DNA of 64,000 nt, taken from Pseudobacteroides sp035370245 (GTDB taxonomy: Bacteria; Bacillota; Clostridia; Acetivibrionales; DSM-2933). Under the pieces are notes generated by a model. The model was not told the DNA's origin, ran no database searches, and was given only the letters and a program-made list of their open reading frames with translations. Each line of letters starts with the position of its first letter. Within the stretch, counting starts at the first letter, position 1. This document shows, piece by piece, positions 1 through 9,319 of the stretch. Location: NCBI GenBank assembly GCA_035370245.1, contig DAOOVO010000007.1, positions 8,556 to 72,555 on the forward strand, read 5' to 3'. The position numbers and the translations under genes were made by a program.

Positions 1-195
1 TGATTATACTATGATTATGTTTACATAATATATCTTATTTATACATCAAATCAACACATTAAAGAAGACCCAATATTAAAATCCTGTATATATGTAAATA
101 ATTACAAGTAATACATTGTATCTATTGCTATTATATAGTATGATAGTATTAACAAAAAGATAATGTGCGTAAAAATGTTTGGGGGGAGGACTAAT

Positions 196-1017
196 ATGGA
201 AAGATGGAAGATGTTTGAAATGGAGGTTTATAATTATGTTAAGAAAATAAAAGAAGAACATAATTTTCCATTTCAAATTATATATGCAGGTAAAGAAGAT
301 TCGACAGAATCTGATATTGTAATCAGCAAGGATGGTAAAAAGCTGTTTACGATTGAAGCTAAGTTGTCTCCTGCACGTGGAGGTCAATTTGTCGTTCGTT
401 ATAATGGTGAAAATTATGAGTTTTCCATTAGAAATAAAACTAAAGCTAAAACTGCTGAAAAGATATTGAAATTTTTAAATGATAATCCTGAAGAGTTTGC
501 CAATTCAGATTCAAGTGAGGTAAAAGTAAATCCAACGGATGATTCTTTAAAAGAATGGGTAATTAATACTCATAAAGATAAGGGTTGTAAATTTATAATT
601 ACTTCTACCGAGTTAAATAGCTTTAAAGCAGTTATTCCTATAGATGACGCTGTACATAAGTTTGTTTTTGGTGCAAGATTAAGAAAAAAGCCCAGCGGAT
701 CAAGACGCCTTCCTAAATATTTATTTGAACAGGGAAGAGAAGCCCTTTGTACTACATTAGGACTTTCAGCAGACAGTATCGGATATACCAGAGAAGGCAA
801 AAGAACGGTAGCTGTTCTTCCTTCAGCACCGAGCACCCGCTATATCGGTAAAAACTTTTATTTATCCGATTATGATATTACACGACAAAATGAATTCAAT
901 ATTAGAGTTACAAGTAATACCAGAAACGACACAGTAGAATTTACATTAATATATAACGGTGATGAAGTAAATACAGGAAAGGACCTTCTCGTCGAAGAGT
1001 TCAAAAGACATTTATAA
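196..1017 (+). CDS. PD-(D/E)XK nuclease-like protein
   Basis: The 273-residue product has an N-terminal layout like a PD-(D/E)XK nuclease: a helix with E10, then D40 in SDIVIS, the EAK signature at residues 54-56 and Q64 in GGQF. The order E, D, ExK, Q fits restriction-type or repair endonuclease cores. The C-terminal half (about residues 120-273) is not recognised. The start is the ATG at 196 because a GGGGGGAGG ribosome site lies just before it; the upstream in-frame ATG at 163 has none. No methyltransferase or specificity subunit is adjacent, so a classical restriction-modification role is unsupported. The gene stands alone and ends at a strong bidirectional terminator. The fold call is an inference from motif spacing; the substrate is unknown. 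Confidence 0.6.
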   Translation: MERWKMFEMEVYNYVKKIKEEHNFPFQIIYAGKEDSTESDIVISKDGKKLFTIEAKLSPARGGQFVVRYNGENYEFSIRNKTKAKTAEKILKFLNDNPEEFANSDSSEVKVNPTDDSLKEWVINTHKDKGCKFIITSTELNSFKAVIPIDDAVHKFVFGARLRKKPSGSRRLPKYLFEQGREALCTTLGLSADSIGYTREGKRTVAVLPSAPSTRYIGKNFYLSDYDITRQNEFNIRVTSNTRNDTVEFTLIYNGDEVNTGKDLLVEEFKRHL

Positions 1018-1055
1018 TTAAATTAGGAAATCATAATCTAACCCCTTTTGAGAAT

Positions 1056-1109
1056 AAAAACAGCACAGATTTTAGTTTTTTACTCTAAACTAAAATCTGT
1101 GCTGTTTTT
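1056..1109. terminator. Bidirectional intrinsic terminator
   Basis: A near-perfect inverted repeat of about 23 bp (AAAAACAGCACAGATTTTAG and its complement) is separated by a short loop and flanked by A and T runs. It lies between two convergent genes and can terminate both. Confidence 0.9.
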
Positions 1110-1162
1110 ATATGTAATAATTGACATTATTAAACTTTTTTACAGCTGAAATAATAGTTCAA

Positions 1163-1555
1163 TTACATGTCATCCATCGGTCCTTCTTCTATTCTGTCAA
1201 TAGCTCTTACACCATGTTTTTTTCTTTGCTCCATTACCTTTTCGGAGATTAATTGTTTTACTTCTCTTGCTTTTTTGATGCTTTTAAGATGTAACTCTTT
1301 ATTGGTAGCGTCTGAAGACGTGATTTCCACTGTTCCTACTCTAAATATTCTCTGTCCTAAACTTAGTCTGAGTTTGAAGTCAAGGATTCTAAACAGCATT
1401 ACTTCATCTTCAACTACATTTAGAAAGCCCTTTGATACTATAATCCTATCCTCATACAATGCGTACCTTGTGAAGGATAAAGGCAGTCCAAATATAGTTC
1501 TTTTCCTGTCTTTCCATAGGATAGTCTGCTCAGGTAAATCTATTTTATTACCCAT
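1163..1555 (-). CDS. PH-domain (bPH/YdbS-like) protein
   Basis: A small protein of about 130 residues with the pattern of bacterial pleckstrin-homology domains: a WKDRKRTIFGLP-type opening, then repeated beta strands (RYALYEDRIIVSKGFLN, then DFKLRLSLGQRIFRVGTVEI), then a charged C-terminal helix. No signal peptide or membrane span is visible, so it is probably cytoplasmic or peripheral to the membrane. An AGAGGAG ribosome site lies inside the longest frame (1573-1567). It would serve the ATG at 1555 with an 11-base gap; the ATG at 1564 is too close and the ATG at 1576 has no site. The exact start is therefore uncertain. The function of stand-alone bacterial PH proteins is unknown. It converges on the nuclease-like gene. 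Confidence 0.7.
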   Translation of the reverse strand: MGNKIDLPEQTILWKDRKRTIFGLPLSFTRYALYEDRIIVSKGFLNVVEDEVMLFRILDFKLRLSLGQRIFRVGTVEITSSDATNKELHLKSIKKAREVKQLISEKVMEQRKKHGVRAIDRIEEGPMDDM

Positions 1556-1841
1556 TTTATTCATTTCTCCTCTCATTAATTTAGCTGCTGTAAATCCGAT
1601 TCAATGATTAATCTTTTAAGAACATTCTAATAAAGAAAATACTATTAGTCAATGGGGGTGTATGGCTCGTATAAATTATCAAAATTTACAGTTTGTTCAT
1701 AATTGCTTCAAAATACATATTTAAAATTTATAGTGTATTTAAATTTTATAATTTATGATGTAATATAAATAAAGAATGCTTTTAGAAAAAGCTATTGCAA
1801 GTGTAATAAAATGTAATAGATAAATTAGGAGGATGAAATCA

Positions 1842-2810
1842 GTGGAGAGCGGGCAAATGGAAAATGCAAGCTTTATAGAAGAAGGTAAACTTATTTCGGC
1901 TTTAAAAGCAGAAATAAATAAGGTTATTATCGGTCAGGAGTATATGGTGGATAGAATTCTTATCGGTCTCTTGACCGGAGGACATATATTGCTTGAGGGT
2001 ATACCGGGATTGGCCAAGTCCCTTACCGCAAGCACAATAGCAAGAACTATCGGGGTGGATTTCAAAAGGATTCAATTTACTCCCGATTTGCTGCCGGCAG
2101 ACATATTAGGTACTGAAATATATAATCAAAAGACAGGTGAGTTTATAATAAAAAAAGGGCCTATTTTTTGCAATTTACTGCTTGCAGATGAAATTAACAG
2201 AGCACCTGCAAAAGTACAGTCAGCACTGCTTGAGGCCATGCAGGAGAAGCAGGTTACCATTGGAGAGACTACATACGAGTTGGATAAGCCTTTTCTCGTC
2301 ATAGCAACCCAAAATCCCCTTGAACAGCAAGGAACATATCCTTTGCCTGAAGCACAGCAGGATAGATTCATGCTGAAATTAAAAATCAAATATCCCAATA
2401 AAAATGAAGAAAGAAGCATTATAGACCGTTTTTCAAGAGATGAGTCAAATGCTCCTTCGGTAAATGAGATATTGACCAAGGAAAATATATTTAAATTGCG
2501 TAAGGCCGTTGATAACATCTTTGTACATGAAAATATAAAAAATTACGTTCTCGATATTATATTTAAAACCAGGGAACCGTCTTCATATATTTCCTGTGGG
2601 GCTTCTCCACGTGCATCCATTAATCTTATAAAAGCTGCAAAATGCAGGGCATTTATGGAAGGAAGAGGTTTTGTCGTGCCTGATGATGTAAAAGCTATGG
2701 TTTATGATGTATTAAGACACAGGATTTTACTTTCATATGAAGCGGAAGCTGAAAATATCACTTCTGAAAATATCATTACTCAAATTTTAGAACAGATTAA
2801 TTTACCTTAG
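1842..2810 (+). CDS. MoxR-family AAA+ ATPase
   Basis: A MoxR AAA+ ATPase, a chaperone-like ATPase that works with von Willebrand A proteins. Walker A is GIPGLAKS at residues 53-60, and Walker B is LLADEINRA with D116 and E117. The C-terminal lid region (SCGASPRASINLIKAAK) is typical. The 322-residue length is normal. AGGAGG at 1827-1832 directly abuts the ATG at 1833, leaving no spacer, whereas the in-frame GTG at 1842 sits 9 bases away, so I take the GTG. It is the first gene of a tightly packed operon with DUF58 and Bat-type proteins. Established roles of such operons are envelope stress tolerance and metal or cofactor insertion; the client here is unknown. Confidence 0.93.
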   Translation: MESGQMENASFIEEGKLISALKAEINKVIIGQEYMVDRILIGLLTGGHILLEGIPGLAKSLTASTIARTIGVDFKRIQFTPDLLPADILGTEIYNQKTGEFIIKKGPIFCNLLLADEINRAPAKVQSALLEAMQEKQVTIGETTYELDKPFLVIATQNPLEQQGTYPLPEAQQDRFMLKLKIKYPNKNEERSIIDRFSRDESNAPSVNEILTKENIFKLRKAVDNIFVHENIKNYVLDIIFKTREPSSYISCGASPRASINLIKAAKCRAFMEGRGFVVPDDVKAMVYDVLRHRILLSYEAEAENITSENIITQILEQINLP

Positions 2811-2859
2811 GTGTGATAAAGAAGTAATTCTTTAATCATTCCTTAAGAAGAGGTTAGAT

Positions 2860-3684
2860 ATGATTTCAACAGAACTTATCAGGAAAATAAGACGGATTGA
2901 AATAAAATCCAATAAATTGGTGGAAGAGATATTTTCTGGAGAATACCGTTCGGGATTCAGGGGAAAGGGAATTGAGTTCGAGGACATTAGAGAATATTAT
3001 CCCGGTGATGATATCAGGAATATCGATTGGAATGTTACTGCCCGCCATAATAAGGCATATGTAAAACAATTCAGTGAGGAACGGGAATTAAATATATTTC
3101 TTCTCATTGACATGTCACGTTCAAATTCCTTTGGAAGTAAGAAGGAGCTTATTGCTGAGGTAGGAGCAACATTGGCTTTTTCTGCAAACAGGAATAACGA
3201 CAAGGTTGGAGTTATTTTTTTCACTGAAAAGGTGGAAAAGTTCATTCCTTCAAAAAATGGAAGAAAGCATGTATTATCAATAATTGAAAATATTTTAAAT
3301 TTTGAGCCTATGCACAGTGGAACTAATCTTGCACAAGCATTGCAATATTTTAATCGGATTGAGAAGAAACCCAGTGTTGTTTTTTTGATATCCGACTTTC
3401 TTGATGATGATGAATACAGAAAAGATTTGAAAATAACTTCAAAGAGGCATGATCTTGTCTTAATACGTGTTGTAGACAAGGCGGAGGAGCTTATACCTGC
3501 AGGGGCTATTTTTACATTTGAGGACCTTGAGTCGGGTAGAACTGTTGTACTCGACAACATGAAAAATGATTTTAGGCCGGATAACAGCCTCAGCTTGCCT
3601 AAGAGGAATTGTATAAACATATATACCGATGAAGACTACGTAAAGCCGTTGAAACAATTTTTCAGAAGAAGGAGTCACGGATGA
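2860..3684 (+). CDS. DUF58 domain protein (MoxR partner)
   Basis: A 274-residue DUF58 protein. The diagnostic core is FEDIREYYPGDDIRNIDWNVTARHNKAYVK at about residues 40-70, followed by a von Willebrand A-like region with a MIDAS-type LLIDMSRSNSF near residues 80-90. DUF58 proteins follow moxR genes in most such operons and are thought to be its clients or partners. It lies 49 bases after moxR and overlaps the next gene by four bases (ATGA), which implies translational coupling. No signal peptide is present, so it should be cytoplasmic. Confidence 0.9.
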   Translation: MISTELIRKIRRIEIKSNKLVEEIFSGEYRSGFRGKGIEFEDIREYYPGDDIRNIDWNVTARHNKAYVKQFSEERELNIFLLIDMSRSNSFGSKKELIAEVGATLAFSANRNNDKVGVIFFTEKVEKFIPSKNGRKHVLSIIENILNFEPMHSGTNLAQALQYFNRIEKKPSVVFLISDFLDDDEYRKDLKITSKRHDLVLIRVVDKAEELIPAGAIFTFEDLESGRTVVLDNMKNDFRPDNSLSLPKRNCINIYTDEDYVKPLKQFFRRRSHG

Positions 3685-4478
3685 AAAGAGCTAAAATAAT
3701 ACTATTTGTGCTTATTATGTTAATATTTTGCATATGTGCTTCCGGTATAAGCTTGGCAGAAGGTGAAAAAAGGAGCATTTTCATAGGCGATCTTATTGAA
3801 TTGAAAATTACTTCAGAGAGCATTGGCATTGATGAGATTCGGGACAAGTTTAAGGATTTTGAGATAGTTGATATTAAAGAGGATAATGATAGCATACTGT
3901 TGACTTTACGCTCCTTTGAGCCCGGTGAAAAAACAATACGGATTGGTAATAAGGAAATTAAGATTGATGTGAAATCAACCCTCAAGGAAATAAAAAGGGA
4001 GGGCATATTTGAAGGGGATTCAATGCCCATATCGGCACGAAAATCCTTTGCATGGAAGTATGTGTTTTTTGTAATGCTGGGAATCTTTTTGATTACCGGA
4101 GTACTTAATCTGGTGTTTCTGTTAAAACGCAGAAAGAAAACTCAATTGGATCCATACGGCATTTTTAAGATGCAGGTTAAGGGTGTGCCTTTAGAAGATA
4201 GTGAATATCTTGTCAAGCTTACCAAAAGCTTTAAAGAGTACATCGAAAAAGTTTATTCGTGTACCATAAGAGGCAAGACAACGTCGGAATTAATTGAAGA
4301 AATAAGATTGATACCCGATTTGCAGCCTGTATTGCCGGCTATACATAATTGGCTCAAAGACAGCGATCGATTTAAATATATGGGTATTACAGCCGGGGAG
4401 GAAAAAAAGCAGGAATTTTTAGAATTGCTTTTAGAGCTGGTAAGAAAAATTGATTATGCAAAAGAGGTAAAATCATGA
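3681..4478 (+). CDS. Bat-operon membrane protein (DUF4381-like)
   Basis: This 265-residue protein begins with a signal peptide (about residues 1-26), has a beta-rich extracytoplasmic part to about residue 115, one membrane span at about 126-148 (YVFFVMLGIFLITGVLNLVFLL), then a positively charged stretch and a helical cytoplasmic tail. The layout matches the BatD/DUF4381-type accessory proteins found between DUF58 and BatA in aerotolerance operons. It overlaps both neighbours by four bases. The family call rests on architecture and position, not on a clear motif. Confidence 0.65.
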   Translation: MKRAKIILFVLIMLIFCICASGISLAEGEKRSIFIGDLIELKITSESIGIDEIRDKFKDFEIVDIKEDNDSILLTLRSFEPGEKTIRIGNKEIKIDVKSTLKEIKREGIFEGDSMPISARKSFAWKYVFFVMLGIFLITGVLNLVFLLKRRKKTQLDPYGIFKMQVKGVPLEDSEYLVKLTKSFKEYIEKVYSCTIRGKTTSELIEEIRLIPDLQPVLPAIHNWLKDSDRFKYMGITAGEEKKQEFLELLLELVRKIDYAKEVKS

Positions 4479-5443
4479 TTCAATTTGCTAACTGGTATTA
4501 TTTGTTTTTGATACCTTTGGTGTTTTTTTTGTTTTTAATGAGAAAAAATAAATCGGTTTTAAAGTTTTCAAGTGTTAAGCTTCTTGAGAGTGCAGGCATG
4601 AAGAAAACTGTGAAGCATAAAATCGGTAAATATATAATACTGTCAGGGCTAACAATATTATTGGTTGCTCTTGCAAGGCCTCAGTTGCCTCAAAGCACTG
4701 GCCCTACTCCTCAAAAAGGAATAGATATTGCCATGGCATTAGATGTGTCGGGGACAATGCAATCTGTGGATTTTGAGCCAAACAGGCTGGAAGTTGCAAA
4801 GAAAACGATTGAGGATTTTATAAAGGCCAGAGGCGGGGACAGGATTTCTCTGGTTATATTTGCAGGAACTGCATATACCAGGGTTCCGTTGACTTTGGAC
4901 CATAATATATTGAGGGAATCTCTGGCAGCAGTGCATGAAAAATCTGTCAATCAGGATGGAACCGCAATAGGGATGGCTATTTCGGTAGGACTGAGCAGAT
5001 TAAAAAAGAGCGATTCCGCATCCAAAATATTGATAATTGCTACTGACGGCGATAACAATGCGGGAGATATTGATCCCATGACAGCCAGTCAGTTGGCCAA
5101 GGATTTGGGTGTGAAAATATATACAATTGGTGTGGGAACGGATAAGACCATTATACCGGTGGAGTATTTTGGAGAAACCAGGTACCAGCAAGTCGAAGGA
5201 GGACTGGATGAAGAGCTTTTAAAAAATGTTGCACAGACTACCGGAGGGCAGTATTACCGTGCAAAGGACCCTGAGGCTCTAGCACAGATATTTTCAACCA
5301 TAGATAAATTGGAAAAGAGTCAATTCCAGCAAGATAATTTTGTACAGTATTTCGAACTGGCATATTATTTGATTATTATAGGCCTTATACTGTTACTTGT
5401 GGGAATTTTCATCGATAAGTATTATTTTGTCCAGATTCCTTAG
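4475..5443 (+). CDS. VWA-domain membrane protein, BatA-like
   Basis: A 322-residue BatA-type protein. It has two N-terminal membrane spans (about residues 7-22 and 52-68), a von Willebrand A domain from about residue 82 to 285, and a C-terminal span (about 296-315). The metal-ion-dependent adhesion motif is intact: D90-V-S92-G-T94, with a later TDGDNNAG segment. The N-terminal part matches the aerotolerance-regulator domain. It is coupled by an ATGA overlap to the upstream gene. By analogy with Bacteroides BatA/BatB, it should form a membrane complex driven by the MoxR ATPase. Confidence 0.9.
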   Translation: MIQFANWYYLFLIPLVFFLFLMRKNKSVLKFSSVKLLESAGMKKTVKHKIGKYIILSGLTILLVALARPQLPQSTGPTPQKGIDIAMALDVSGTMQSVDFEPNRLEVAKKTIEDFIKARGGDRISLVIFAGTAYTRVPLTLDHNILRESLAAVHEKSVNQDGTAIGMAISVGLSRLKKSDSASKILIIATDGDNNAGDIDPMTASQLAKDLGVKIYTIGVGTDKTIIPVEYFGETRYQQVEGGLDEELLKNVAQTTGGQYYRAKDPEALAQIFSTIDKLEKSQFQQDNFVQYFELAYYLIIIGLILLLVGIFIDKYYFVQIP

Positions 5444-5469
5444 AATTTTGGCAAAGGGGAGGTGTACCG

Positions 5470-6459
5470 TTGGACAATTTTGAATTTGAACAGCCCTTAT
5501 ATATTTTATTCGGTATAATTCCTATTATGGGCCTAATAGTGATGATATTGGCCTATAGAAAAAAGGAAAAAATACTTGATGTAATGAAGGTGAAAATAAA
5601 GATACCCTTTAAGGTTTTACGCAGCATACTTATCACCCTTGGATTGAGCTTAATGGTAGTTGCTCTTATGGGGCCTCAGATTTTTATGGGTTATGCTGAG
5701 GTTAGCAAAAAAGGGATGGATATTTATGTGTTGATTGATACATCAAAAAGCATGCTGGTTGAAGATATACAGCCAAACAGGATCAGCAGGGCAAAGAAGA
5801 TTATAGAAAGTATTATTGATGATCTTAAGGGGGACAGGATTGGTTTTATACCCTTTTCCCAGGATGCATATGTTCAGATGCCGTTGACTGATGATTACCA
5901 GTTGGCCAGGATGTTTCTTGATGTTGTTGATACCGATATGATAGCCGGAGGAGGTACTAACATAGCTGCTGCTATAAAGCTTGCCGACAGTTCATTTAAA
6001 AGGACTTCAAGTGCCGACAGGGTTATTATAGTTATAAGTGACGGTGAGGAGTTGGATTCAAACAGCAAGGATGTTGTTAAAAATATAGACGATGAGCAGT
6101 TGAAAGTCTTTACAATAGGCGTAGGCTCGGATAAAGGCGGTTTGATACCTGTGTATGATGAAAAAAGCAATCAACGTATAGGATACAAAAAGGACAACAA
6201 AGGAGACTTTGTAACATCACGCTTAAATTCAGAGACACTTAAAACATTGGCTGATATGGGTAACGGTAAATATTATCAGGCATCTGTGTCGGGAGATGAG
6301 GTTCAGAATATTTTAAAGGATATGGCATCTTTAAAGAGAGACACATCAAAGACAGATAAAATAAGAAGGCTTAAATCCCAGTACCAGTATTTTTTAGGTG
6401 CCGGAATATTGTTGTTTATAGCGGCTTACATGCTGCCTGAAAGGAGGAAGCTGGTATGA
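5470..6459 (+). CDS. VWA-domain membrane protein, BatB-like
   Basis: A paralogue of the preceding gene (329 residues): two N-terminal membrane spans, a von Willebrand A domain with an intact MIDAS D90-T-S92-K-S94, a VISDGEE segment, and a C-terminal span ending in PERRK. The start is a TTG at 5470, supported by GGGGAGG seven bases upstream; no in-frame ATG or GTG is better placed. It overlaps the next gene by ATGA. BatA and BatB in tandem suggest a hetero-oligomeric complex. Confidence 0.9.
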   Translation: MDNFEFEQPLYILFGIIPIMGLIVMILAYRKKEKILDVMKVKIKIPFKVLRSILITLGLSLMVVALMGPQIFMGYAEVSKKGMDIYVLIDTSKSMLVEDIQPNRISRAKKIIESIIDDLKGDRIGFIPFSQDAYVQMPLTDDYQLARMFLDVVDTDMIAGGGTNIAAAIKLADSSFKRTSSADRVIIVISDGEELDSNSKDVVKNIDDEQLKVFTIGVGSDKGGLIPVYDEKSNQRIGYKKDNKGDFVTSRLNSETLKTLADMGNGKYYQASVSGDEVQNILKDMASLKRDTSKTDKIRRLKSQYQYFLGAGILLFIAAYMLPERRKLV

Positions 6460-7346
6460 ATAAGGCTTTATTGCCGGCATTCCTTGTTTCAGGATTGTTG
6501 TCAGCCGTTATGTTGATATTGTTTATCACAGGAATTATTAGTTTTGATAATAAACATATTGAAGCACTTATAGACGGAAACAGGCAGTTTGTAGTTAAAA
6601 AATATGACAAGGCTCTGGAAGCCTATAAGGTTGGACTTGCGAAGAATCCCAATGATGATAAGCTCAACCAAAATTCAGGTCTTGCGGCATATCAATTGAA
6701 TAACTATGAAGAGGCTTTGAATTATTATAGTAAAGCTGATGAAAATGTAGAAAAATATTTAAAATCAGGCAATTCCTGTTTGAAGCTGGGCGATAAAATG
6801 GAAGAACAGACAGGTAAGTTGAAGTTCTACCAACAGGCAGCAGAAGCATATAAGCAGGGAATCATTAAGTTTCCTGAAAATATTGATTTAAAATATAATT
6901 ATGAATATGTACTGGAAAAATTAAATGAATTGCAGAATCAAAACGATCAAAATCAAGATAACCAGAATCAACACAACCAAAATCAACAGGAAAATAATGA
7001 AAATCAGAACCAAGAAAGCCAGAGTGAAGAAAACCAGAATAATGAAAACCAAAATGAAGACAGCCAGAATAAAGAAGGCGAGAATAAAGACAATCAGGAA
7101 GGCCAGGAAAACAAGCAGGACAGCAAGGAGCAGGATTCAAAAGATGATAATGGAAATGAGTCTCAGGGCGATAAGTCCGATGAGTCAAATAACGAAGATA
7201 AAAAAGATCAGAATTCAGGACAGGACAAGGAAGCCATAGAACAGGCACAAAGGGTCCTAGAAATGTTGGAGCAGCAGGAAGAAGAAAGCCTCAAAAACAA
7301 TCAGGAGGTAAAGGATAGCGGTAAGGGGGGAGAACATGACTGGTAA
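6456..7346 (+). CDS. TPR protein with Asn/Gln/Glu-rich tail, BatC-like
   Basis: A 296-residue protein with one N-terminal membrane span (about residues 7-27), then TPR-type helices (about 40-155; repeats around KKYDKALEAYKVGLAKNPND and NNYEEALNYYSKAD), then a long low-complexity segment from about 165 to 260 built of N, Q, E, D and K in QNQ/ENQN-type repeats. TPR proteins occupy this position (BatC) in Bat operons and probably scaffold the VWA proteins. The gene overlaps its neighbours by 4 and 11 bases. The repetitive tail is likely disordered; its length may vary between strains. Confidence 0.85.
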   Translation: MNKALLPAFLVSGLLSAVMLILFITGIISFDNKHIEALIDGNRQFVVKKYDKALEAYKVGLAKNPNDDKLNQNSGLAAYQLNNYEEALNYYSKADENVEKYLKSGNSCLKLGDKMEEQTGKLKFYQQAAEAYKQGIIKFPENIDLKYNYEYVLEKLNELQNQNDQNQDNQNQHNQNQQENNENQNQESQSEENQNNENQNEDSQNKEGENKDNQEGQENKQDSKEQDSKDDNGNESQGDKSDESNNEDKKDQNSGQDKEAIEQAQRVLEMLEQQEEESLKNNQEVKDSGKGGEHDW

Positions 7347-9012
7347 AAGAATAAGTATTTTATTAATTATAGTTATTTCAAGTATCTTTTTATTGAATTC
7401 AAGTGTTGAGGCTAAACAGCCTCAGTTCAGGCTTGATGCCGACAGCATTAAAATGAGCAGGGGAGAAAGCACAAATCTTGTGTTGTCCATTATAGATGCC
7501 CAAAGTGCTGAAATCGACAGTATTCAGGGCATTGAGAACTTTGATGTTGTTTCGCAAAACACATCTGTATCTACTCAGATAATCAATGGAGATACTACTA
7601 TTGAGAGGAGTATTAACTATACTATAATGCCCAAAAAAACTGGGAAATTTACCCTTTGCGGAAATGTTAGATATAATGGCAGTGTTTACCAAACAAATGT
7701 GCTTGAGATAGAAGTGGTTGAAGGAAACAATATTCAGGATGAAGAAGCTAGGGACATATTTGTCAAAACCGTTCTGTCGGATAATGAAATATATTTAGGA
7801 CAGAAGGTTGTACTGACATATGAGCTGTATTCACGATACAACATAGAAAACTTTGGGATTTTAGACAAAACAGATATAAACGGATTTATAAAAAAGGAGA
7901 TTTCTGATGATAAATTAAAGGCAGAATATGTTTATATTAACGGTAAAAAATATGTGAAATATGAAGCCAAACAAATGTATTTATCTCCTGTAAAGGCAGG
8001 CACATACACAATACCTTCATTTAAATTTCAGGCTAATGTCAGTACCGGAAATTTCTTTTCTTCATCTCGGCCGGTTTATATGCAGACAGATGCTAAGGAA
8101 ATAAATGTTAAGCAACTGCCCGAAAATAATAAACCTGCGAACTTTTCCGGAATAGTAGGGAGCCTTAATGTAGAAGCAAAATACAGCAAGCAGGAGATTG
8201 ATTTAAAGGAGTCCCTTGCCCTTAACGTGACACTGTCGGGGAATTGCAGCTTAGATAGTGTGAAAAAGATTATAAATAACACAATACCGGGATTTTCCGT
8301 ATATGAAACCGAAAAAAATGTAGAAGAGAGTATAGTCGATAATAAATATAATGCAAGAAAAGAGTTTGAAATAATATTGGTTCCTGAAAGAAACGGGGAT
8401 ATAAAAATAGAGCCGGTCTATATACCTTTTTTCAATCCAAAATCCGGTAATTATGAGAAGGCTGAAATACCCGGTACAACTATCAGGGTAAATGGGGATA
8501 TGCCTCAAAGTCAGGTACAGAATCAATCAGGCATAAACGGAGGTTCAAATTCGGGACCTGTTGAGACAATAAAAATTGACCAGATAAGTTATGAACCGAA
8601 AAATGACGGTTATGTTACTTTGAAATTGAAAAAGGATAATATTATTATAGGCTTAATTGTTGTTATATTATTGGCAATTATCGCTGCTGCAGTTTATTGG
8701 ATGATTTCATATCAGAGAAAGCAGGACAAGACTCTTTTAAGCTTTTACAAGCAGCTTAAAAACACAAATGACCACAATGAGATATACAATATATTTAACA
8801 ATATGATCAAATACCGTTTTAATGTTAGCCTCAAAGCAAGCCCAAGAAGATTGGTGATAGACAGCCTTTCCGGCTGTGAGATTGTAAATCCTGTACTTGA
8901 AGTTATGGATTATATTGAAAATAAAAAGGACCCCTCTAATGAAGACAAGTTGTATCTTAAAGGAAAGGTAAAGGAAATTTGTAAGAAACTCATGAACGGC
9001 ATAAACATGTGA
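7336..9012 (+). CDS. BatD-like membrane protein
   Basis: A 558-residue exported protein: signal peptide (about residues 1-26), a series of beta-sandwich repeats matching BatD proteins (FRLDADSIKMSRGESTNLVLSI; then a DIFVKTVLSDNEIYLGQKVVLTYELYSRYNI segment near residue 136), one membrane span at about 434-456 and a cytoplasmic helical tail of about 100 residues. It is the last gene of the operon and is followed directly by an intrinsic terminator. BatD proteins are thought to act outside the membrane with BatA and BatB. Confidence 0.85.
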   Translation: MTGKRISILLIIVISSIFLLNSSVEAKQPQFRLDADSIKMSRGESTNLVLSIIDAQSAEIDSIQGIENFDVVSQNTSVSTQIINGDTTIERSINYTIMPKKTGKFTLCGNVRYNGSVYQTNVLEIEVVEGNNIQDEEARDIFVKTVLSDNEIYLGQKVVLTYELYSRYNIENFGILDKTDINGFIKKEISDDKLKAEYVYINGKKYVKYEAKQMYLSPVKAGTYTIPSFKFQANVSTGNFFSSSRPVYMQTDAKEINVKQLPENNKPANFSGIVGSLNVEAKYSKQEIDLKESLALNVTLSGNCSLDSVKKIINNTIPGFSVYETEKNVEESIVDNKYNARKEFEIILVPERNGDIKIEPVYIPFFNPKSGNYEKAEIPGTTIRVNGDMPQSQVQNQSGINGGSNSGPVETIKIDQISYEPKNDGYVTLKLKKDNIIIGLIVVILLAIIAAAVYWMISYQRKQDKTLLSFYKQLKNTNDHNEIYNIFNNMIKYRFNVSLKASPRRLVIDSLSGCEIVNPVLEVMDYIENKKDPSNEDKLYLKGKVKEICKKLMNGINM

Positions 9013-9036
9013 CATTGGGCTGAATAAGCAAACCAT

Positions 9037-9077
9037 AAAGCCTCCTTGAAAGCAAATATGCTTTTAGGGAGGTTTTT
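9037..9077 (+). terminator. Terminator of the Bat operon
   Basis: A hairpin pairing AAGCCTCCTTGAAAGCA with TGCTTTTAGGGAGG, with two G-U wobbles, is followed by TTTTT. It lies 25 bases after the batD-like stop codon. Confidence 0.88.
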
Positions 9078-9124
9078 AAATTATAAGGATTTAAAATTAT
9101 AAGGATTAAAATTATAAAGATTTA
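9078..9124. repeat. Three tandem 15-16-bp AT repeats
   Basis: Three consecutive copies of AAATTATAAGGATT(T)A start at 9078, 9094 and 9109; the last has one substitution. They begin in the T-run of the terminator. No function is apparent; they probably arose by slippage. Confidence 0.75.
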
Positions 9125-9319
9125 CATATCCTCTTAAGTGGTGGTATTGATTATTTGTAGCATTTCAGTTATATTGGTAGTAATTGGCCTCATTATTTAT
9201 ATTAAATGCTATTAATCTTTTATATTTATCTCTGCTAAATGTAAGAACAAGAGCAATAGCATATTTAATATAAGACTTAATGGTTATTGTTGGAAATTAT
9301 TCATGAGGGGAGAGTTTCT
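9125..9319 (+). other. Leader region of the AI-2E gene, nothing recognised
   Basis: Apart from the terminator and the tandem repeats, the gap between the Bat operon and the permease gene holds AT-rich DNA with no clear promoter or RNA structure. The ribosome site GAGGGGAGAG lies at its right edge. Confidence 0.5.

Noticed and set aside
1..195. Promoter or gene end at the left edge
   Set aside because: AT-rich DNA with no correctly spaced hexamers and no open frame in a plausible context.
6925..7239. Long basic or cysteine/histidine-rich open frames opposite or shifted within the TPR gene tail
   Set aside because: They are by-products of the repetitive Asn/Gln/Glu codons of the real frame and lack ribosome sites.
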